Both the position numbers and the translations under genes were made by a program. 64,000 bases of DNA from Limnoperna fortunei (lineage: Eukaryota > Mollusca > Bivalvia > Mytilida > Modiolidae), in contig OX104116.1 of the NCBI GenBank assembly GCA_944474755.1, positions 11,659,547-11,723,546 of the forward strand, given 5' to 3'. Shown here piece after piece: positions 48,509 to 60,700 of this stretch. Numbering within the stretch: position 1 is the stretch's first letter; every line of letters starts with the position of its first letter. The notes beneath the pieces were generated by a model. That model did not search any database. It saw only the letters and a program-made list of their open reading frames with translations, and had not been told where the DNA came from.

Positions 48509-51397
48509 ATCAATCCATATGTATGTACAGGCTAGACAAAATCTATCCTGGCTTAATTTTTGCACTTGTTGGGTCTAAATAAGCAAAACAGGTCTTGAGA
48601 AGCCGTTTGCGCATTCTTTAAATAGTATCCTGTTCCACATTGGCAGCCATCGTGGATTTATGAGATGAAGATCTACATGTGAAATGTTTAAAGTCGACAA
48701 GTACAACGACATGTGCCAAGTGAGGAAAATAGCTCACATGACCTTCAGACGACCTAAATAATTAAAACTAACGACTCCTATATTGCTACAATATTCTCGC
48801 CATAGACTAAAGCTCTGCATTTCTTCTTAAAATCACATGCGTCTCGCATAACAATTTAAAAACTAGGTAAATGATTTGAGATTACTCAGCATGCTAAAGT
48901 TAGCAAAAAATACAAAATTGTTTATCATGATTTAGAATCAGTCACATTTAAATAAAAAAAACATAAATTTTAAACATTCCGGTATTTTTACCGTTTAATT
49001 TTGTAACAAATATTACACGATTGTTGAAGTCATATACTTATTATCCTATTAATGTACCTACTGTTAAACAATCAGGTGAATTATTTCAACAAAATAAAAA
49101 AAAAATACAATCAAACGAACAAACCAAAAACATAACCAAAAATTAAAAAAATAAAGAGTGTGTACTTTGAATAAATAACCATTATATTTAGAAAGTTCCA
49201 TAAATCTCCCGGTATTCTGATTTCACTGTACATTTTATATCATCTATATATTATAACCACTTATGTTTCATACAGTAGATACTAAAGTGTAGATAAAAGC
49301 AAAGACGGAGCATTTACTTAAGTGTGATATGTTTGGCTAAAAGCAGAGACATAGCATTTCTCATACCGCAAGTTGCCATAAATGCTTTGCAATATAAAAA
49401 AAATGTAAAAACAATTCTAGCATAAAAATGATAAAGCCTATAATATATAAGTGTTACAAAACATAATAATTTACTGCAGCAATAAAATAATAAAGTGCTA
49501 AACCATAAAATATACACAACACTTTCTATTAAAAATGAAAAAAACCAAAAAGCCATAAATTCTAAATAAAGAAATTGAACACATGCTAAACGTGCTTCTA
49601 GAACTACAGAGTGTCAACGTAAGTCATTGTCTATCTCGATGTCTAATATGACGTGCATAAAATGCTTCGAATTCACAACCTAATATTAAAATATTTAGCA
49701 TAACAAACCACCCCATGGTATAATGAATCAATATTCATGCTCCGATTAAGTATTTCTTGACTATAAAATGTCAATGTTAGTCATAATACATCTAGAACTA
49801 TTCGCACACTTCGAAAAGGGACAACTCACAAATGCTTGAAGTCTAAAACACAAGGATAGATTTGTATTGCGTATTAATTACTTGTCACGGTTAACAAAAA
49901 TGATTGATTGTGTCAAGTTATCAAGTGGAAATCAATGTTTTTTTGTCAGTTTGCATATACAAAAATTAAGGCTTACTGCCGTCAAAAGTATATACGCCTG
50001 AGAAAACTATTAGATTTATATAGAATGATCTCGCTTATGTTTTCAATAAATGCACATGGACGAATGGTATTAAAGTAGAAATCAATACACATTAAAAAAA
50101 ATAAAAAAATATAAACGTCTTTTAAAGAGACACAAGCTAAAAGCAAAATACTGAGACATATATTAAATAGGAAAAAACTGTCACATTTTTGTCTTCCCAC
50201 ACAAATTGTTGTGACATATAAGATGTAAAACCAACGAACATTTGAAAAATATTGACAGTAAGTAATCTTTTAAATGATACAAGGCCATCATAATTTAAAG
50301 TACATGTATTCATAGAAGTATAAAAAAATTGTTTTCTCCGTTTTACTTCTATTTTCTGTGCCTTGATCAATTGTTATTTTTTGTTCTGTGCTAAAAAGTA
50401 AAAAACCTATTTTAATGACATATCTATGAAAGAATAAGCGTGCAATATTTAATACATTTATTATTTATGTGACACTTATCCAAATTTTCAACAAATGTTT
50501 GTCGATGTGGATAAACTCGGAATAGCTACCATTTGTATATTCCCTCATCTGGTCTTATTTTCCATAAATTAAAATACTGCTCTTTCCTCCAAATAACGAT
50601 AAGAAAAACAAAGCGTGTTGCTTTTAATTTACCTTTAGAACAAATAATGACCATAATTATTTAAAGAATCTACGGAGTTTATGTGATATATAAAAGTCGG
50701 CAACAAGAAAATATCCTTTGTGTGTGTCTTTTAAATATCAAATTGAAAACTTAATGTTTGATTCCAGATTTAAACAAATATGCTTACTTTTTTAGAAATA
50801 TAACATGTGAATTTGTAAGCAATGATATATTGACAGAATGATTGCTTGAGATCCAGTGTGGTATTTCAACTAGATTCAGGATGACTATTAGTCAACAAAA
50901 CATAGAAAAGAAGGAAAATATGGTTGAGAATGGCGGTAAATTTTAATTGGGTCAGGTAAAACCGTTCTAAACTTGTAGTTTGAGCGAAGAAAAATAACAG
51001 TTTATACTGCGGATGTGATGCGTTTTGATTTGCTACTGGTAGTTGTGTTGATATCACATATGCACAACTGGTTTTAATCAAATATATGACATTTATTATG
51101 TAACGGAATCATATGTATACATACTGTTTTTTGCTCTGAACTCAAACGTTCCAGGTGACAAATTTGAACCTAAAACAATCAGTAACGATACGTAATATAA
51201 AAACAATATTAATTGTTGTATGAATATAATCACTTCAAAAACTGATCGAGTGATTATTGAACAGCTCATGTTTTTACTCTGTAACACACGGGGTTGGTGA
51301 TAAAATTTGATCGGTAATGGTAAACAAAATTACTGAATATTGCTGAATTTCACTTTGAACTGGAGAAAACACGAGTTAAGATGAAATATCTTCAAAT
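48509..51397. other. AT-rich sequence, nothing firmly recognised
   Basis: Many minus-strand short open frames are composition artefacts (Phe/Leu/Tyr-rich). No motif or consistent splice pattern was seen, although 3' exons or the 3' untranslated region of the neighbouring coiled-coil gene could lie here. Confidence 0.45.
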
Positions 51398-51661
51398 TCA
51401 CACATTTAAATGCAAAATAATGAAATAATAACACAGCACGTCGAATACTAGACCCATGAACCCCACTCCTGCACGCCATGAAATAACTGAAATGTTGATG
51501 AAAGTGGGAAAAACTAATCATTTAATGAAGGCCAGCATTCTTTGACATATAAAGTTAAAAAAAAATCATTTATTCGATTATGAAATTGTTATCTCATTTT
51601 GAGATTGATTGTAACACTGTACAAGTCGACATTAATCAACTAGTGTTAAATTGAAACTTAC

Positions 51662-51790
51662 CCTGACCAAGAAAAGTTGTACTGGACTGTACTCCAAATT
51701 GTCCAAAACCACCCCCTCCTTGAGATTGTTGTCCGAATACCGGTATATTTAATGAATCTAGTGGAGATCTAGTGTTCGATGGAACGGGTT
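51662..51790 (-). CDS. FG/Gly-rich 3' exon of the coiled-coil gene (129 nt)
   Basis: Acceptor CATTTTAAG and donor GTAAGT bound EPVPSNTRSPLDSLNIPVFG and then QQSQGGGGFGQFG...TTFLGQ. The composition changes sharply from the coil to low-complexity sequence with FG pairs, as in disordered tails. A possible last exon is 51486-51398 (acceptor ACATTTCAG, reading ISWRAGVGFMGLVFDVL to TGA), which would give a hydrophobic C terminus; that call is weak. Confidence 0.62.
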
Positions 51791-54700
51791 CTTAAAATGT
51801 AATCATGTATTGCGTACGTGTACGTAAATCTGAGATTGCATGCATGTGTAAAATATATATTTGCAAAGCTAATCATTTCGACAAATGTAGCATAGGACCC
51901 TATGCGAAATAAAATAAGTAATTTATCGCGTCTCATCAAATGTTTAAACTGTTTCATTTAGTAGTAGAAGTGAGATAATAGTAACAAAAAAGTATTACTA
52001 TTCAAATAATGTGTACATACGAAGCAGAGTATAGAATTTGAAACTTACATACTGGAATGAATTTGATATTTTACATTAGGAATACAATATAAAACGTTTT
52101 AAGAGGCATCATAAGCCATTTACTTTATTTAATCCAAAGCGAAATATATATTTTTAGGCAATAATTTAATTTTTTTATCAAACGTAAAAGAAAACCTTAA
52201 CATCATTGAAGTATAATATAGCCAAATAAGAAAATAAAATATGATTGTACACCTACTTTATAGCTACACAAACATCAAAATGAATAGAATTATTTAACAC
52301 CATGTTCTACTAAGTGTTTTATATGGTACTATTAGATGAGTGGTTCAGTAGTTGTTCATCTACTATTAATTACATGCCTTTCGTCACTGAGGCTGCGTGT
52401 TCGAGACTTATGGCCTTCAGTTTTGGTCGATTCCAAGCTTTAGGGAAGGGATTTTTTACAAGGTACTCGAGCTTCCTCTCCCCAAACTGGACTCCATGAA
52501 ATAGCTAACAAAAATGCTGACAGAAGCGTTAGCAAAGACGAACAAATATATGATGCTATGAGCGTGCTTAAGTTTGCACAAAATGTTAAGCGATTGCAGG
52601 ATTTTTTTTTCATTTGATAACTTACATATGCTAAAAATAAGTAAATGATTATCAGCATCTGATTCCATTAATCACAAACTGAGAATAATAATAGACAATA
52701 ATAATACTACAATAGGTACTAACCCCTCATTTCAATAAGTTGGATTTCTAAGTTTTCTTTCTGTCCTAAATAACATGTAAAGAAATTCTGTATTAATAAT
52801 TTTTTTTCAGAACATAGGTACATGTAAATGGTATCAAATATTATCAAAATAAAGTGTTTACAATTTCAAATTAAAATAAAAGAGTGTTAGCTGGATACTT
52901 TTTTAATAAAGAGGGGTAAAAAATGAAATCGGTCTATAATATGTGCAAAGTTTTAAACAGAATACAAAAAAACTTAGCGTTTTTTGTTTGATAAATTACC
53001 TACCTTGAACGGCATTCAATTCTCTTTCCAGTTGTTCTGTCTTGTCTAGAAGAAACAAACAACTCCAGTAATATATTATAGAATAATAATGAAGGTTGTC
53101 TTATACAGTACTTGCACCCGTAAACGCAACACTTTGACTGATTAATAACTGATTGCTGATGGATTTTGGAACGCTGACGGATCGCTGACTGATTGATGAT
53201 GACTACATCCGTCCAAAATTATGAATCCGTCATTACCTTGGTAACCGTCGGCGATCAGTGCGATCAGTCCAATCAGTGCGATCCAGAATCCGTCATTTAA
53301 TTATATGCATAAATCGGTTAGTTTATTGACGGATTCGTATAAATTAATAATTTAAAGATAAAACAGATTCTGCGTCTTTTGTATATAATATATGCATTTA
53401 TTATACCATTATAATAAAATAAAAACATGCGTTTAAACGAATTGTTTATACATTGTCTCGTTCTAAATGAATAAATTAACATATTTAAAGAAATTTTTTT
53501 TCTTTATGTTATATAATTAAGCACATTTCTTTAAAGCAGGACATATCTGCGAATCGAGTCATGTAAACCTTAAAAAAACTTCTATTTAAGGCACATCAGT
53601 AGCGACGAGGTAAATGTTTTTTTTCGTAATCCATTATTGATTCTCTTTTTCCATTCCCGCGACTCGTGATTTCGGCCTATTTTTATTTTTTGCGACCTGT
53701 TATATGTATATTTTTGTCATATATTAAGCCGACCCGACTCCCACAATCAGTAACAAATTTATTTCACATTTAGGAAAGAACGTGGCCTCATCATTATTAG
53801 TTACTTAAATGTATGCTTGCGTGTTTTTATTTAGTCTACAACATTTTTAAATACAAGTATAAAACTGTTGTGTATAAACAATTGTTGAACTGTTGAGAAA
53901 GCATTGTAAATCAAAACGCATTGTTTACTAAACAAAAGTTGTATTGCAAAATATACAGCGATTCTTGTCTTAAGTGTTATTGGACAGGCAATAAAAGTTG
54001 TTTAAAAAAGTATACATACAATTACGCTAGATTGTTCCATTTGTTTCATGTAGTCCAATTTTTTATTAGGGGTGAGGTGGGAGGAAACCGGAGTACAGGT
54101 TAAAACCGACAGTCTATTGTCAATTAAAGTGGAGTCGGGCGCACCCTATCTGCAGTCGTTTGAAAATCCGCAACCTGTTGACAGGCATGTGATAACTAGT
54201 AGATGACTAACCAATCAGCCACCTAGGCCCCAGTTACGCCGGGGAGAATTGTCTGCGAATACTGAAGTTAAGCGTAAAAATGTGTTACAGATAGACACGT
54301 ACGAAATAGTATTTTTTTAACAAAACGTCATTAATTCTTTAGGTCTTAACATTGTCATTACAGAGTCATCTATATGAAACAGAACCTTTTTAAAACTTGC
54401 CATTTAAAAGAGTGTCATTCAATTTGAACAATAACTTATTGTATTGATTGATTGATTGATTCTTTGATTTTCTTTCAGCGAGAGTATTTCAACTTTATTC
54501 ATGACGAGAATAAGTTAAATATAAATCAACTAGATTTGTTTTCTTATTTAAATATTGTTTAACCCACTTTCAGCAAGTTTTCAGCTATATCATGGCGTCC
54601 AGTTTTTATTTGAGGAGGAAGCCGGAGTACCAGTAGAAAAAAAACCCCGACCTTCAGTAGGAAAACTGGATCCCTTTCAATTAAGTCGAGTGCACCCTGC

Positions 54701-57700
54701 CCGCAGCGAGACTCGAACCCGCAACCTCAGTGTTGACAGACCACGTGATCAATAGTTGATAAACTAACATCACCACTCGGCTCCATCAATAAATTAGATA
54801 AAGACAAAAAAGGGCAAAAATTTTGAATTCCAATTGAAAAATACGGGGTATGGGTTGGGGCGTAAGATTTACTTTTTTCGTGCAAGAAGCGTGACACTCT
54901 CTAAACAGGTCACTATGGTTCGGCAATTTTAATATGAACTGAACCACTAACCACCTCCCCCCCCAAAAAAAAACAACAAAGAAACGAGAGGACATCCGAT
55001 GTCCGCCAACCAACATGTCGGTTTTAAAAGCTCTATAGAGCTTATGTTATATTGTTACATGCTTGCACCGACTTTAAATAAATATTACTTGACTTGAACT
55101 GAGGACGCGCTGGTCAGCTCTGTTAAATCTAGTAACTAATTTCAAGTACTTCCGAATTTAAAGGAGACCATTTATACTTATATATCATTAATTGTGGAAT
55201 GACTTTATTAGACATAGTAAAATAAACAAATTGCAACGGCTAAAATGCGAAAGCAGAATAGATTTTTATATTACGCTTACATGTTCGCATATTTAACTCA
55301 TAAACTTCGATATACAAACGCGGTTAGTAGTTTAATCTTTATTTGAGATTTAATTCTGTGTAAATTCATGCGACACAATGAGATATATAGTGAATAAAAT
55401 ATATAAATAGATGTTTTCGCTTTTGTTGTAAATCTTATTCAGTAATATACACCGGAATTCTTAGGAATTGTGGCTCTAATAGTTTATTCTTTATTTGAGA
55501 TTTACTTATGTGCAAATTTCATGTGACACATTGAGATAGTGAAAATATATAAATAGATCTTTTCGCTTTTGTCGTATTAAATCTTATTCAGTATTATATA
55601 CCGGACTTCATAGGAACTGGCCGAGTGGTTAAGGTAGTTCGTCTACCGTTGATCTCGTGGTCTGTCAACACTGAGATTGCGGGTTCGATTCTCACTGCAG
55701 GCAGGGTGTACTCGACTCAAATCTTATTTGACAAGGATTGCCAGTTTTCCTACCGCAGGTCGGGGGTTTTTCTCCGGGTACTCTGGCTTCCTCCCCTAAT
55801 AAAAACTGGACGCCATGATATAGCTGAAAGATTGCTGAAAGTGGCGTTAAACACCATCAAACAAACAAACAAACATCATAGGAACTGTGGCAAAAAATGA
55901 AAACTGATCAAACCACGACACATGATCTTTTAAAGCGTTTATAATAAAAAAACCTCGACCTCGGAGGTTAAGGTAGCAGTATTGATCACCGAGTTGTCTG
56001 TTCGATCCTTACAGCGAGATGGTGTGCTCGACTCATCCCTATAAATTTGCAAAGAGCACCAGCTTTCCTGTCGAAGGTTTGCTGTTTCGTTGGATACTCC
56101 AGCTCTTCCCTATAAACAATCGACGTCAAATTATATAAACTAATATAATTTTTGAAAATAGTGTTAAAAAAACTTCAAAAATACATACAATGCTAAAGAG
56201 AAAAGGCGAGGTTAAAACAAATGTTTTGTTTTCGCCTTCACACTTTTCGTGTTTCTCGCTTTTTCCGCTTTTCGAAGACAAATACGAGATGTACGCCTTG
56301 GCATGTGAGGTCAAATATTTTTTGAATTTGTGTGTGTGGTTTTTTTTTCATTTCTTTTTTTAATTATTTATATATGTTTTAAAATTTACTTTATTTTAAT
56401 TATTTTGTTTATAAAATGACACTATGTAATGTTTTTATTTTCATCACAGATGCATTAGTAATAGACTGGGGGAATTTTTTTTTTTAATTTATAACTTTAA
56501 ACCAGTTTTACCCTTATTATTAGGTAAAACGATTCATTAATAAGGACATAACTGTTGACATTTTTATACTTCTAATATTTGCGAATGAAACGAATTTTCA
56601 CATTTCGAAATATTAATTTTACTAACCGGAAGTTGAATGGACGGATTGGGGCGATCAGTCCAAATCAATCCGTCAGATCAGTCAAATCGTTCCAAATCTG
56701 TCAATTGACGGATGGACGGATTGGGAACGATCTGACGGATTGGGAACGATTTGACTGATTTGACTGATTGATAACTGATTGCTGACGGATTTTGGAACGC
56801 TGACGGATTGATAAAAGTGTAGCTTTTTCAATCTTTAATTTTTCTTATTGATTAAAACACAAAGTATTTATTAATTTGGACGTTTTGTAAAAACCGTGTC
56901 ATCGTCATTCGAATGTCGTGTAAGAAAATAGCAAAGGAGACCGACCGAAGAACAAAAGCCGAAAAGCCAAGGGACAATTACAAATCCGGATGTAGGCAAA
57001 CATACACAGCGCAACACAAGAACTAAAACACAAAAACAGAAAGAGAGTAACTCGACTCGAACCCCAAAAAGCCATGGGGGCACTCAGGTGCTCCGGACGA
57101 ATAAGCAGTGCCTAACAAGACGCCCGTCGAGTAACTTATTGTTTAGGAAAAAAGTATAATCCAGGAATAGGAAACACTACCTAGTGAAAATGTCCGATCA
57201 TATTTTAGAGATTGATTTCCCATAACGATCAGTTAAGTCAAGGTGATGACCATAGAACGTCTGGAGAGATAACATCAACATAGGTACAACAAACCCTTGT
57301 TTGAGTAGTTTAGTAGTCAACAGCAGTGAGCGCTTTGGAAAATCAGAATACCGAACGCACGGTCAAGAAAAGTCATCACGTTTGTCGTAGAGTCTTGTTT
57401 GTAGTTTTCCCCGAGTCTATTTCTAGAAGAAGGTCTAAGTAACAACACAGGCTGATCTTAGTGTATTGGTGGCGTCTTTAATTTCAAGCTTGCTAGGGTT
57501 AATTGAATGCAAATAGTCACCAAATTTAGCATTGCTGAGAGTCAAAACATCGTCAATATAGCGGAATGTGAAATTAAAGGTCTTGGCCAATGTCTTTTCT
57601 TTCTTCTTCGGCAAGCTTTTTGGAAACTTAGACTAATTAGAGGTCAGGTCGTCGAGGAGTACAATTAGCACACATTAGAATACCAACACTCTGTTGAAAA

Positions 57701-60700
57701 AGCATGTCCTTCAAGCACGACGAATGTTTTTAATCAGAAAATCTAATATTCGACAGATTTGGGCTTCATTATACAATGTATGTATGATTTCAGTTAGAGT
57801 AATTGAGGCGAAGTAGATCCCTAATGACTAATTACCAGGTATACATATAGTCTTTTTCCGTTTTTCTTGAAAAAGCAGAGTTTCAGAAAGATCTTTAAGT
57901 CTGGTTTAGAGCTGCATATGAGGGATTGCCCTGTAGAGTGTCGAAAAATCAAATGTTTTAATGCTGTTATATTGGAAAAGCGAATTACAGTCATTTCGTA
58001 CTATAACCAAATCGTACCATTGCCATTTCGTACCCAAAATTACCAAATCGTACCATCAAAATGCCATATCGTACCATGACTTATTACCATTTCGAACCAT
58101 ATGAAAATAATATCGTACTATATGTAAAAATTTCGTAGAATGCGAAAAATTTAAATACTTTAATGTATTACTTACAAATATTCATAAAAAAATCTTTAAA
58201 TTAATCTAAAGAAGATATTTTCATATTATTAATTAAAAAGGGTTATTTGAAATACTTGTTGTGTAAACAAACATGGCTTTATTATTCATTAATAAGATAT
58301 GAAAGCAATAATGACTTTCCGTAAAAAGTTTCTTTCCCGGTGCTGTTATGAAAGACAATTGATTGTAACAATATTGAAAATAGTAGCTCATGTTAAAATA
58401 GTTGCTAAGCTTTAAAACATATTTTTTTATCTGTGTCATTACGTTGTTATCTGATATTTTATGTTATGACGGAATGATGATGTTAATAAATTAAAAAATT
58501 AAAAATAAAAATAGTTTTTATTTCTATTTACCACTTTGATCGAAAGAGCAATATTATGCTGAAATGCATACAGGTTTTCCTTAATACACTTCCCCCATAT
58601 GGTACGAAATGGCTATGGTACGAAATGGTTATGGTACGAAATGGTTTTAATTATGGTACGATTTGGATGGTACGATTTGGTTATGGTACGAAATGACTGG
58701 TGACGGGAAAAGCGATCAAGACCTCAAGATGTCTATCACGTCGCTTAAATTTTTAATATCCACATTTCACTCCTGGATTATAAAGTGCCACTGTATATTT
58801 GAATTCAATTCCCGTTTGTAAATTAATGAACATGAAAAATTGAATCTTACCTCCTTTCTCCTTCAACTGATGTTCAAGTGATAATATTGTATCTAAAAAT
58901 TACAATTATAAAATTATCAATAATGTAACAAAATGTCCGAACATAATGGAAAAAAATATGCAAAAGTAAGAAATGGTCGGGTTGTAAAGCAGGTGTCATT
59001 ATTTGGGCCATGCCTTATACACGGATGGATGATTTTTAATGTATTTGAAAGAAAGTAAAATGATTGTGTCAAAAAATGTACGAGTTATTGATTACTCAAA
59101 AGTACCGTATTGTAAACTTTGCTGAAACAATAGCAGGTGCACAACAATTAACTATAATTCTTTCTGGCACATTTTCAGAATCTGGTTTAAAAACTATTTG
59201 TACAGCTGTTTACTTAAAACCAAATGTTTTGTCAAATTCGCTAATGATGACAAATTCTAAAGTCTGGGAAATGGTAAACAAATATTTGAACAATTCCATC
59301 ATAGCAAGTGCACAACTTCAATATGTGTATTCAACCTTTCTGCGAAGTTTCATGGATCTTGATTGAAATTAAATGTTATAAAATATACGAATGTTTATAA
59401 CTCCAGTCGCGCGTTTCGTTTAATCAAGACTGACATTATTGGCGCTCAAACCTAACAAAAATTTAAAATCCAAATAAAACCTGTAGGATTGTTTGTCTGG
59501 AAAAAATTAGTTAAAAATTCTCCAAACAATTCTATAATTATATAGCAAGTGCACAACTTCAATATGTGTTCATGCAGCAATCTGTGCAGTTGCAGGAATC
59601 TTGTTTAAAAATTACATATTTAGTTGAATACACAAAGTAGGTATCATACGCGTGCAAACTTCACCATACTTTCACACAGGTAAGCATTTTATGCAACTTG
59701 GCCATAAAAATTTAAGCATTTGGATAAAGAATGCCAAAATTACATTTTCATCAAAACAGGAATCAGGTTACAGAGACGAATTCCAGTACAATGGTTTGAA
59801 ATCTAATTAATCAGTTGCATTTTGTACAGTTGTGAATCGAAATTATACTTGAAACTTGCGTCATAAAATTTAATTGACTTTCACAAGATAAGAATCTTTA
59901 GATAAAAAATCTTCATTGTATTCATAACAGTCGCGTTCACGTTGTCACTAATAACTTTGGTCATTATGATGAATTTATTGATCTTAAGGAGTTATCTGTC
60001 ACAAAAAGGAGGATTGACAGATATTAACCTCGCTTGTTCTTGACCTCGCACCAATATTGACCGCAAGTAGCTCTACAAATGTCGTGAGTAAAGCGAGATA
60101 TCCTCGTCCATCCTAAACCGCTGATATCACCGCTTCGTTCAGTATGGGAGGGGTTCATATTGTTTATGTTTTTGTTCATTTCTACATGCTATGTTCTTAA
60201 GCGTTTGAGGTTTTCATTGCGATGTTTTTATTACGTTTTGGTTTTTTCTGACTTATTCTATGAAACATTGTTCATTTTTTGCATCACACAATTTTTTTAA
60301 AACCACTACTTGTTTTAATCTTAGTATAATTGAAAATAGTGCTAACCTTCTCTATCATGTAATTGTCGCTTTAGCTCATTACGATGACCTCTAAACATTA
60401 GGGTTTCTTCAGTTAGTTGCGTTATTTGACTAACTTGATCACGGAATTTCTGTTCAAGGAAACCACACCTGTCTGATATTGAATGACAACAATATTCAGA
60501 AAGTAAAATATGTAGGATTATACAGTAACACTGGAAATGATAATATTATTTATTTATATCAGTCTGAATTGTCTAAACAAATCAAAACAAGAAGAAATTA
60601 CCAAAAGAACTGATAAATGTAGGCATTGTTCTGTCGTGTTCGTAATCATAAACACAGTTCTATTACTATTTCAAAATGGGGCATCTAATGGGACATATGC

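Larger units (their letters stand above)
53118..56821. mobile_element. Candidate element with GACGGATT/GATCAGTC arrays at both ends
   Basis: 53128-53300 and about 56636-56812 are packed with variants of TGACGGATTGG, GATCAGTCCAA and GCTGACGGATTTTGGAACG in both orientations. GATTGCTGA.GGATTTTGGAA occurs at both. The outer ends GCAACACTTT and AAAGTGTAGC are roughly inverted. No target duplication was found, and the 3.3 kb between carries several SINEs, so this may be one element with later insertions or two separate arrays. Confidence 0.5.

Noticed and set aside
51398..51486. Terminal exon of the coiled-coil gene
   Set aside because: The acceptor and phase fit, but the reading is short and hydrophobic with no support; mentioned only as a possibility.
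59064..59366. 100-codon plus-strand frame
   Set aside because: No motif, signal or splice support. It lies in an intron of the coiled-coil gene beside repeat debris.
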